Below, piece after piece: positions 11,701-23,700 of a stretch of DNA of 64,000 bases. The position numbers were made by a program, and so were the translations under genes. This stretch comes from Dendrophyllia cribrosa (taxonomy: Eukaryota; Cnidaria; Anthozoa; Scleractinia; Dendrophylliidae). The notes under the pieces were generated by a model. That model did no database searches and was not told the origin of the DNA. It saw only the letters and a list, made by a program, of their open reading frames with translations. The stretch covers positions 20,346,093 through 20,410,092 of the forward strand of contig JAJLRJ010000014.1 of NCBI GenBank assembly GCA_024195265.1, written 5' to 3'. Numbering within the stretch: position 1 is the stretch's first letter; each line of letters opens with the position of its first letter.

Positions 11701-14700
11701 GTACGTTGTCATATATTTAGTGTATTTTGACCAAAACACAGCAAAATCTGCGTGACAATGCCCCTTTAACTCGCAGTCCTCAAATGTGCTCAAATAATAC
11801 TTTTTCTAGAAAAAAAGTTCTTCCAAGGTTTTCAATAACAAGTTACGGAAAGTGAAGTTCAAAAAAAATATATTACCGTACTTGAAGGTATAATAGTTTT
11901 AATTAATTCTTCGCATTAAGTTCAACGTTACCGATCTTGTAGTCGACTTGCGGTCAAAACAATTGATCACGTGATGAACGTTTTTCAAACCGCGGAGTGA
12001 AACTCCACGGTCCGTGAAGAGGGCTGATTTTCAAGGCATTTCAAAGGTTGTCCGAAATCAAAAGTACATTGATACAAATGTGACATGGGTCATTTAACCC
12101 TTTCACAACTAGAGTCAATTATGGAGACATGTAGTGTAGTTAATAACTTTTGAGTTTGTGGACGAAATCCTATGGTGTGACCATTAAAATGAAACCACTT
12201 CAGCAGTACTTTTGCATGGTACCATTTGTTTTTCAATGTTTTACAAAACGAAATTTGGGATTTTTTTGGAATTTTGATCTTTAGTATGTGGGCCAATAAG
12301 GTTGTGAAGCCTAGGTGTGATGGTGAACCAATTACCAAGTATAGATGTAGATATAGGGGCGCTTACCACTTGTCAGAACTAGCCAGCCAGACCAGTCAAT
12401 TTTCCAGCCAATTCGTAGATAACATACATCATTTTGATGGACTCGCATGAACAGGACTTCAAAAAGGTGTGCATTCTGTTTCCGAACCGACCTGTCTGGC
12501 CAGCCAGGTCTGACAAATGGAAAGCGTGCTAAGATTATAAACAAGTCATGCCGAATTAACAGGTAATTCATGAATTCATTGTTACCGTGTTCACGAGGTC
12601 GATAAGGAGCGTAACCACCTCATAGTCAGTCAGGATGGACAGGTTTTCTCGGTCTTTACCAATGTTGATTATTGCTTTATTGACACTTATCAAAACCTTA
12701 GGAAACAACAACACTTGTTTTAGATAAACTGTGCTTCAAAATTAGAGGAAATTAGCATGAGGTTTATCAGGTTATTCCGGCTTTTTCAACCAATCAGAGG
12801 TGAACTAAAGCTGTTTATAACTTTGTCGACACGTTTTTTATCGTGCTTAGCACTGGTTGCATGTTTTCCGCGAGTAACACCATTGTCTTAACCTTTCACT
12901 CCCAGAGTCAATTATGGAGACATGTAGTGTAGTTCTAACTTTTGAGTCTATTGATGAAATCCTATGGTGTGACCATTCAAATGAAACCTCTTCAGCAGTA
13001 CTTTTGTATGGTACCATTTGTTCTAAATTTTGAGTCTGTTGATGAAATCCTATGGTGTGACCATTTAAATGTAGCCTGCATAACAGGCGTTATTGGGGCG
13101 CTCAAGCGGGTTTTAGGTCGCGAGTGCGCAGCGCGAGACACGCACGGGGAGGGAAACTGAAAAAATAACGCCTGTAGACACGCTATTGTTCGGTCTCTTC
13201 CGCCCACACACACGCCCCCTAAAATTGACAGACAACAATCAGACATTCTCACAGGCATATAATTACGGCGACCAATCAAAAAATGTTAAAATTATTCGCG
13301 GCAAACGTGGCTGAAGGCGCCAAATCTGTTTGCATAAAATTCCGTGGACGCGAGGAGTCGCGACGATGTCGCGCACTCCAACAAAAGTTTATGGTCCAAA
13401 GGTTTGTAATTCTTTTTGAAGATTTTGTGGTAATCTTTTTCCAAAAAAAAGTACTACCGTTCCAGTTTTTTCGATTACTCAAAGACGCGGATTTCAAGGA
13501 ATAAACACAAGTTGTTATAAAAGGTTACAGGCCGAACACAAATCCTGCTCGTCAGCTTTAGAATAAGTCTATCCCAAGTAAGTGCCTGAGAGATTTTTCT
13601 TTTTGGATCAAAATAAAGATATAACAGGCCTGTTGTTCTAAATGTTGTCGTTTCTTTGATCTTAGGAAAAAATCTCTAGCTGTGATACTGACAGGAGGAA
13701 TTTACGCTTTCCAGAACCGTTTGGAATATTTAGTTTGTTTGATAGCTTTTGGCATAACAAAGGAGATTTTTGGCTCACTTTGAGAGAAAGAGTTGCAAGA
13801 TCAGTAGTAGCCGCTTAGAAAGGGACACTGTCACGGATTCGCATGCGCGGCCCAGGCTCACTTCCGGTCTACTTGAAAACATTTGGCCGACATTATGGAT
13901 CTTGAAATCGGTGGCAGAAAATGCTCATTTTCAGCGTAATATGCAATGATTTTCAAAACTCCAGACATGTTTTATGGTGGAAGAGAAATAGTTATTTAAC
14001 TGTGGCTGAAAAAGTCGCCGATTGCATGGATTTTTGGGACGCAAATCGCCTCCGAGTTTTGTCGATCTCAAACCGAGTATGTGGCCTTGACACCATGACT
14101 CTTATGAAGGGAAAACAGTGGCGACAAAGGAAAACCCCGAAGGACAAAAGATACACCAGAGGCGAGTTTAATAGTGTCAATTTATTGAATTAATGTCTAA
14201 ATTTCGCTTTATTTTCCGTTGGAAATCTACGTTATTTTTTCCCCATACAACGTCTTATAAAGCGCTCAAATTTTCAACGGCCGCCGTGTAATACCGCTTT
14301 CAATACCGCTTTCATTGAAGGGTCACGTCCCGACTCACACACCGCTAATAATTTTAAATTCTTTGCTTTTCCGTGACGTGAGCAATATTCCAGCGATGAC
14401 AAGTGTACCGTGTGGACAGAATCGGAGCAAGTTTCGTAGTCTGCAATGAATTTCACTTCATGCCATGACTTAAAAATTGTATCCTCGAAATAACCATGTT
14501 TATGGGATTTCAACCACTCTTTCATCGCTCTTTTCGGCGTACCAAATATCCGTTTCCGTCTCGAGTTTCTTCGTTTTCCACCGCCACTAGTCGACGCCAT
14601 TTTGAAATTGACAGTTCAACTTGAAAAATTCAGGCTGAACTTTTCAAGTTTCGATTCGAAAAACTCGCGCATGCGCCCTCGTGACAGTGTCCCAGTAGGA

Positions 14701-17700
14701 ATTATTCGCTGCTAAGGATCAGTTCATTTGTTGATCTCAGTCCGTGATTTAATTGCGAGCGCAAGTCTGCGGTTAGCATAACTCGCGAGATAGTTTTTCT
14801 CCATCACGGCTAAAAGATTCTAAGATCCAAGTCTTATGCGATAGTCAGTCTATATTGGAATAGTGGCATCTTGCAATTGTTTTTAACTCCTAAGAGCTTA
14901 TTCTGCGTTTAAGTTGACGTGTTTCTCGGAGCTAGGCAGTACCTCCATTGTCAGCGTATGGCGTGATTGCATCACGCATCCGGTTTGAAATATTTGAATC
15001 TCCAGCATGTAAAACTGTTTAGTAATTCAAATGCATGCAAGTGGTTACTTTTGTATATTCTCGCTGTTCGTTCTTTAGATGATCTAAATACGGGAATAAT
15101 TCAAGAGCTTTTGAAATAGCTTTCTCCAGACTCAACGCCATCTGGGTTCTAACAGCTTGATATCTCACATCTTGATCTCACATTTCGACAACATGCATCA
15201 CGTGGTACAAATCAGCCAATAAAGATTTACGTTCGCCAGATGAACGTTTGGAAGAGACCGAACAATAGCGTGTCTACAGGCGTTATTTTTTTCTTTTCCC
15301 TCCCCGTGCGTGTCTCGCGCTTCGCGCTCGTGTCTCGCGCTACGCGCTCGCGCCCCAAAACCTGCTTGAGCGCCCCCAATAACGCCTGTCATGCAGGCTA
15401 ATTTAAATGAAACCTCTTCAGCGGTACTTTTGCATGGTACCATTTGTTCTAAATTTTGAGTCTGTGGATGAAATCCTATGGTGTGACCATTCAAATGAAA
15501 CCTCTTCAGCAGTACTTTTACATGGTACCATTTGTTCTAACTTTTGAGTCTGTGGACGAAATCCTATGGTGTGACCATTCAAATGAAACCTCTTTGGCAG
15601 TACTTTTGCATGGTACCATTTGTTCTAACTTTTGAGTCTGTGGATGAAATCCTATGGTGTGACCATTCAAATGAAACCTCTTCAGCAGTACTTTTGAATG
15701 GTAATATTTGTTTTTTTTGGCACTCTTGGGTACAATAACTACTAAAACTAACTGCCAAAACATCTGTCTCCCAAAAAAAGAAGTTATCGCAGCCGACTTA
15801 CCTGCTTATCATCCGACCGCAGAAGATTGGTAATGAGTTCCAGGCCACCAACAAATGATCGTACCGCGTCAGCCGACTCCTGGAATGAAAAAGTAAGTAG
15901 ATTTTGTCAAAAATTTGTACCTCGTCACTTGACCCAGAGTTGAATCTGCAGTCATGGTGGATAAAATCCAAAAATGTGACCAAATTTAAACCCAACTTTT
16001 ATGAAGTACTGGACATGTACCACAAGAAAAATGTTATATTTTTGCCAGTTTAGAAATTATAGGAAGGGTAAGGTCCGATACTCTACAGATGTTTCTTACC
16101 GCTTCGTCTGCAACGCACTCACTGATAGCTTCGGCCGCACCTGCTACAACCTGGAACAAATGATAATGATTAGGATGAGTATTTTCCCGATGAGGATGCT
16201 TATGATGGTGATGATGACGATGATGATGGTGATGATGACGACGATGATGACGATGACGATGATGATGATGATGATGTTGATGATGATGATGATGATGATG
16301 ACGATGATGGTTATGAAAATGCTGTTGACAGTGATTTTGATGATGACGATGACGGTGATTAACCAACCAATATCATTTCTTTTTTTTTTTTTGCAAATAA
16401 TGACTCTCACCTTCGGATCAGGAAATTTCAATAGAGACCATAGCAGCCTCAGTCCATCTGTACTAAGAACAGTGCTGCAACAGGAAAAACAAAATCAATA
16501 ATACATAAATTACGTCACTGTTCCAGCCTCAGGCTGGCGCTTATTTTCGGTTTCCATAGCATAAAACGATAACAATTAGGGAACTTTAGCAACCACGACG
16601 GCAACAGCAAGGAAAACGTCCTTGAAAAAAATAATTCACGCTCTTTGAAACCACTTTACAATTGCTTCAATTTGTTGAATTTGTTTGATTTGAATGAATT
16701 ATCCAGGAGCTGAATGCACTGCAGAGGCATTGTTTTCGCTCATCAAACCTATTATTTTGTGTCGTTCTCGCTGCCGTTGGGTTGTACCTAAATCATACCG
16801 TCCAGAAGGACGTCAGACACCTTATTGAGACTTATATAACGTAATGTCGACACTTAGAATTTTATTTTCAATACATTTTTAAGTGTAAAAAAGAAAATCT
16901 AAAATCCCCATTCAGTATTGAACCTGTGACCTCAGCTTGGCTTAGACTTACATAGCCTACCGTACCACTGTACCACCTAGCTTCTCGGGTAGCTCTTAGT
17001 CCTAAATTTAACTATATAAACTGGGCCCTAACCTCAACTGAAAGCTAACCAGTTACTCCGTTATATAAGTCTCAATAAGGTGTCCGACGTCCTTCTGGAC
17101 GGTATGATTTGGGCTTGACCCTGCCGTTGTCGTCGTGGTTGCTAAAGCCTGGTTTCCATATAATCGTAACGATCGCTGATCGACGATCGCTGCGATTCTT
17201 GCGATTCTTGCGATCGCTGAGACCTCAGGTTTCCACATGATCGCAGCGATCGCAAGGAAACGTCGAGTAGGCCTGGATTCGATAAACTTTAAGTGCATTA
17301 TAGGATACAAGGCTTTGGTGTGCAATGCTTTCTGGGACATTTTGGATCGCAAGGATCGCAAAAATGGTTTCCATTTAAAAACCTTTCGATCGAAAGTCTG
17401 GTTTCCATATACTCCTTATAATTCCATAGGATCGTAAGGATCGCAGCGATCGCAGAAAAAAATGTTGTGCGACCCTTGCGATCATATGGAAACCAAAAAC
17501 TTTGCGATCCTTGCGATTGCGATCGCATAGATAGAAAAACTTCTATCTCTGCGATCCTTGCGATCGAGAGGTTTTTAAATGGAAACCACTCTTGCGATCC
17601 TTCCTTGTTGTATCCCATAATGCACTTAAAGTTTATTGGATCCAGGCCTACTCGACGTTTCCTAGCGATCGCTGCGATCATATGGAAACCTGAGGTCTCA

Positions 17701-20700
17701 GGGATCGCAAGGATCGCAAGAATCCCAGCGATCGTCGATCGTAACGATCGCTGCGATCGTTGCGATTGTATGGAAACCAGGCTTAACGCTCCCTATCCGC
17801 AAGAGGGTGAGCTATATGATGTTTCAAGCTCGTGAATGAAAATTAAACGGTATAAGGCTCTTTACATGGCCCAATTTGATTGAAGAAGTCTTCAGAAATT
17901 TTCGAAGGTCTTCGGAAATCACTGCCGGAAGTCTTAGTTTGAGCTTCGGAAATTCTTTAGCCTGTGTAGCAGGTGTCGGGGAGAAGGGAACTAGGGAGAG
18001 AAGGAAAGGACACTTACAATAAAGACCCCCTTTTGTTCATTTCTGCGGACGATGGCGGCCACAAAATTCCAATTGGCTAATTCGCGCTGGGCGGTAAACA
18101 CGGTAACTTCCCGCGTGAAGTCAGCCATGCGTAAAAGCGCGAGCCAGTTGGGAAGGTATTGACAGTTGACATAATTGGATTACCTGGAAATCGGTGGGCG
18201 TAATGTGAATAACCGGGTTCTTATAGCAGGCGTTCGTTCTCTTCTCCCCCTCTCTTTTTTCGCGCCCTCTCCCCCTCTCCGTTTACGCCTGCCACACGGG
18301 CCAGAAATTCTTGTAAGTCTTCGGGTAATCTTCGGAAATTATTAAAATTCTTCGCACGATCTTTGTTAATTGTCGTAAATATACGGGCGATAACTGATAC
18401 ATCTCGTCATGATTGTATAAATGGATTATATTTACTGTTTAATAAATTGCAATAAAACACTGACACCCACCTCCTGCACGTCTGTTCTTTAGCGCAGACC
18501 GCGAGGAGCCTGGTAGCGTTAATAAGCACAGCATTTTCCGTTATCGTCAGCACTCGAACAACGACAGGAATCACTTTTTCATCTCTGAGAGTGAGAAGAG
18601 TCCGTCTGCTGTGCGCAAACTCATGCAGAGCACCGAGGGTATTGGCGAGAACCTGCAAAATAAATGTCGATCATTATTTTCTGCATTGCGCGCGACCCAA
18701 TAGATAGAATCGAGCGAAGCGATTGGTTGCGTGCACAGATAGCTTTTCAATAATGTTGCTGAAAACCACTCGCGTTCGTTAACTTTTCCAAATGGCGATG
18801 GTTATCTTGGAGAGAGAGTGAAAATCGTTTTAAGCAAGCGTGTTCTAACGAGATGTCTTAGAATGTGGACATCATTTGATTGGTCTCGACTTGGTCTCAG
18901 TCCACATGTGAGCAATCAAATTATAGCTCTGCTTTATCGAAGCATGATAAAATTCGTGCACGGTACTCAAGGTGCTTTTAAAAAAGCGTGACCCCTTTTG
19001 CAAACTTAGTTCTGTTCAGAAGAAGTGCTTATTAACATTAATGTTAAATTAACACAAAAGGCATTCAGAGTAATCTGTAGTACCTCGTGTGGTTGGTCTG
19101 CAGTCTTTATAAGTAGGATCAAGGCTTTAACGGCACCAAACTGCTCAAGCCTGAAAAGAACACACTACCTAAGAGCGGTTTTCAATTGAGTGTCGAAGGT
19201 AATTTTGCAATTGCTTTAGTTTTGCACTGCTACGCTTTGTAATTGGCTTACAAATCTCGTGCCATTTTCTCAACCAATCAGAAGTAAAACCAAAACTAAT
19301 CGTGATTTGCTCGCACGCGTTTTCCCGCGTTTGGCGCCGGCGACATGTATTTGCTACGAGTTCTGATTGGTTCATTAGATTGTCTGCGTCTGTTGTGATT
19401 GGTCAGAGTAATTACTTTGGTTTTGGTTTAACGACACTCAATTGAAAACCACTCTATTGATAAGTTATTTAACAAAAGGAAGTAAGCAAGCAATAGCCAC
19501 ATACAGTTTGGCTAGTTGTGGTGAAAGCCTAGTTGTGGTGAAAGCCTAGTTATGGTGAAAGCCAGATTAAAAGTGATACATGTCACTGCTTTTTTGCGAG
19601 ACGTTGTTTGAGCACTTAAAATGTTACAAATCATGTAAGCAAGATAAGTAAGAATGTGTTAACCAAAATTACACTACAAATTTGAACTTCTCTCATTTTT
19701 ATCATCATTAATTTCTTGAAAACCTCGTCAAACTAAACGATACATACTACAGCATCTTACGAATACCATTGAACAGCACCCCCAAGATTGCCCTGCACCC
19801 GAGGTGAAACGCAACACAAAGAGGGAGTTGGGGAGGGGGAGGGGGAAGGGGAGGGGGAGGGGGAGGGGGAGGGGGAGGGGGAGGGGGAGGGGGAGGGGGA
19901 GGGGGAGGGGGAGGGGGAGGGGGAGGGGGAGGGGGAGGGGGAGGGGGAGGGGGAGGGGGAGGGGGAGGGGGAGGGGGAGGGGGAGGGGGAGGGGGAGGTG
20001 AGACAAAGAGACATGGAGAAAAACAGTTGAAGAAGAAAGAGGATGGCAGCGATTTAAGACCAAGCATGCCTTTCACAAAACTCCTGACGACATTTCGGGT
20101 TAGAAAGCTATTTCGAAAATTTAGCTTCTAGTGAAAGGCGTTGAAGTTTTTAGCCCGCAAACCAGCTCAACTTGTGCAGTAAACGTAAGATTTTATCGCT
20201 TAGCTTTCAAAACAAAAAAACGAATCTTTATTGGTAAAAATTCTGCACATAACACAGCTTTTCGGGCCCGAAATGTTTTCAGAACTTTCGAGAAGAGAGG
20301 AGGATCAATGATGATGACACACTACAACGAGACGAGTGTAAATATATGAACGCCGGTCCCGGTATGTCTCTACCTTTTTACGTTGTTTTTATTCAAGGAG
20401 CATTTCCACAGGGCACCCACTGTGGCCGCAAGAAGCTGCTTTTCAGAGGACCTGGACGTCATTAACTGGACGAGTAGCTCCAGGCCACCGTGGCGGGAAA
20501 TAATCTCGCGCGTGTCGTCATCTTCAGCGCACTGTATGGCGGGAAAGTAGCAAGATAAATAGATTTGACGTGCTACCATTAGCCTGCATGACAGGCGCTT
20601 TATGAGCCAAGCGGGGCGAAGCGCGACACGAGCGCGAAGCGCGAAATGCTTCGCTCGCCCCGCTTGGCTCATAAAGCGCCTGTCATGCAGGCTAGGGTAC

Positions 20701-23700
20701 CATCAACACAATTTTTCGTGCAGTTTTGGTCAAGCAAAATTCAAGAATTATTTAAGCACTTTTCAAGGACAACATATTAGTTTTCATACAGCAGAACGCA
20801 TTAGATGTCATCAATGCCAAATTTTCCTTGCAATTATTGCTATGAGAGGTGGGTTTGGGAGGACAAGCTTAGTCTCGTCAGTGTTAGTTAGCCTTAACAA
20901 ACTAATTGGGAAAATTTTAAAAAGAAAATACCCCTTAACCAAATGATACCGAGCATTGAAAAAAATAAACAGTCTACAAAAACAACAAGAGAATGTGCAT
21001 ATTACACACTGACCAGATTCAAGGACTTTTCAAGACAACCGTTGATTAAAATTAAAGAGCTTTTCAAGATTGTACAATGAACACTGTCGTCGCATACCTT
21101 AAACAGGGCGGTCGCACACAGTGTCTTGAGAGGCACATCACCCCTCTTGAGGTGCTTGACAATTGTCTCCACCATCCCCTCCCTGCGGATATCCTCACGA
21201 AACGCGGGCTGCAAAAAAACGCAATTAACTGCTGCTACCTTACACATTACAAAAATATATCTTAAACCGAATTCCTAAGAGATAGAGTACCAGAAAACTG
21301 CTTGGGGATAACCTTGGGATGGACTAGTATGCCATTCATGGGAGAGCAGTCGTATTAGCCTAATACTCTTAGTCATTTAATGATATAGAACCGGAGTAAG
21401 CGCGATCATTTGTAGTCCACTTAAGTTGCGAGGTATTGCTCTTTTACGCTACAAAGCAGGCTTTAAAATATGACATTTGCTGACGTTCTTATGACGTATG
21501 TTAAACATTTCTTCCCATGATGCCTTACATACCTCTGTTGCGCATTCCTGGATTATACCCATAGCGGGTAAAATGACGTCATCTTGTCCACTGACCAATA
21601 GGGAGGCGAGTATTGGTAGGGCGCCTGCTGCGCGGATGGCCTGGATGTTCTTTGGACTTCTGCTGCAGCTCCACAATGCCATGCAGGTGTTGTGAGTCAG
21701 ATGGAAGCCGTCCTCGCGTGTAGGAGCAGTTTTGTTCCGTCTCTTGTTATCAGGTTGAATAATGTTTACCTGACGAAAGGGAACAATGAGGGTGCTACAC
21801 GTCACTTTTACACATCACGGTGTTAAACGTCACTTTTACACGTCGGCGTGTTACACGTCACGGTGTTACACGTCACCTTTACATGTAACGGTGTTACACG
21901 TCACGTCACTTTTACACCTCACGGTGTTACACGGCAGTTTTTGAAACTGTAAACTGCAAATGGCGCACTATACCATCTCCGCGGAATAGCCACTATCCTA
22001 CGCATGCGCATTACACTATCTCCGCGTATGGCCAGTGCCTTACGCATTCACATTACACCATCACCGTGGTATGGCCAGTGCCTTACGTATGCACATTACA
22101 CCATCTTCGCGGTATGGCCAGTGCCTTACGCATGCACATTACACCATCTCCGCGGTATGGCCAGAGCCTCACGCATGCACACAGCCATTTTACCGGGGTA
22201 GTGGCAGTCGTAAACAGCTGTTTCGTCCTTGTTAGGACTCTTCAGCATGGCATAGCCGTCGGAACCCTGTAGGACTTTGCAACATTTTCTTACCAGCTGC
22301 TTGATTCCTCCTCCCCGTCTCACTGCGGTATAAGCCAGTCGAAAGGTAATGATGTGACTCAGTGTTTCGGCTGCTAGAGACTGGATCTCTTTTAAGTTGT
22401 TTTGAAGACAATCGATCAGTTGCTGGATCCCTGAACATTAGAGGGGAAAAATGATAACGATAATTTACAAAGAACAAAGAACACGCCTGTTCTGCTCTCA
22501 ATGCATTTTCCAGTGAAACAGTGCAAAAAGACTCGTACACAGCTGCTAACTGTTAGGGAACTTTAACCACGACTGCAACGCCAAGGAAAACCACGACTGC
22601 AACGCCAAGGAAAACATTATTGAAAATAGAATTCAAGCTCTTTTTAACTACTTTGCAATTATTCCATATGTTGAATTTGTCAAACGTGACTGAATTGTGA
22701 CTGAATTGTGAATGAATTGTGACTGAATTGTGACTGAATTGTCCAGGAGCTGAATTTGTAGGGACGGTTTTCAGGATCAAATAGAGAAAGGAAAATTAGC
22801 CGTCGTGTGTTCACGTTCTCCATAAATTGATAATTTGACGTTGCAGGGTCGTTTTGCAGGCTGAAACGGCATAGAAATTTACCACAATGCGTTGCTGTCG
22901 TGGTTGCTAAAGCTCCCTATTAGATTTTAAGGAGACAGAGGTGAAGTGAAGCAAGAAGAGAGCGTAAAGGTAAAGTAACACACGAGCCACAGGTGGCCCA
23001 CACGAGCCACACGAGCCACAGGTGACCCACAGGTAACCCACACTGTCAACTGGCAATCTACACACGCGACTGTCACACCACAGCAACCACATACAAATAA
23101 TTAGTCTCTTGAGGTCATTGAGTAATTTTGGAAAAAGATTTTTTAATTATTTCAGACTGTTTCAAAGCTATTTCAAGATGAACTAATGTATTAAGTGTGT
23201 GATTTCTTAAAGTTTTACCTACCTCCAAGGCGATAAATTTCCATGTTTATTCTTTTTGTGTTCGTTATAACTCTCAGGATTTTAAGGGAACCAATCTGAA
23301 AAAACAACAACCTTAATTGGACACGCTTACACAAACGGAGTGAAAGTCACGCAGGCATAATTCTCTCTCACCCTTTTTTGAGCTATTTTGAAAAAAATAG
23401 CTCATTAGCAGGCGCAAAGGTTGGTTTGTGATGTTAGTATGTTTGTTAGTTTGTTTGTTTGTTTGTTTGTATGTATGTCTTGGGTTATGTCACACCAATC
23501 AGATTGCCTCTAGTATGTACACCGTGTACTATGTCAGCCAATCAAATTTTCGCTTCTAAAATGGTATTACTGAAGGTCAAAGAAGGGCACTTGACATGAA
23601 TTGAAAATCAGCCATCTTGAATCTCCGCGATTGTTGCCGCAAACACTAAAAGTGTAAAGTTTTGAAAATTTGTTGCTTGGGAACTGTTCTCTAATCCCGA

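Larger units (their letters stand above)
12891..15712 (+). repeat. 87-bp tandem array split by a 2.3-kb insertion
   Basis: Units at 12930-13071 and 15401-15712 read continuously once the element at 13072-15400 and one copy of its 9-bp duplication are removed. Units carry TGAGTCTGTGGATGAAATCC and TACTTTTGCATGGTACCA. The array ends in the same AT-rich tail as the other copies. It lies in ODAD2 intron 19. Confidence 0.8.
16578..17795. mobile_element. Composite element with TIR TAGGGAACTTTAGCAACC
   Basis: The left end TAGGGAACTTTAGCAACCAC and the right end (GTCGTGGTTGCTAA ... GCTCCCTA) are inverted. The right TIR is split by the element at 17146-17783. A related uninterrupted copy is at 22553-22920. 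An inner inverted-repeat unit lies at 16793-17108. Confidence 0.65.

Noticed and set aside
16001..16501. 166-aa Met/Thr-rich and 110-aa His-rich frames
   Set aside because: They are produced by the GAT microsatellite; two real ODAD2 exons lie within the same span on the minus strand.
19728..20076. Poly-Pro/Leu, Pro/Ser and Gly/Glu proteins
   Set aside because: They are translations of the GGGGGA microsatellite within an ODAD2 intron.
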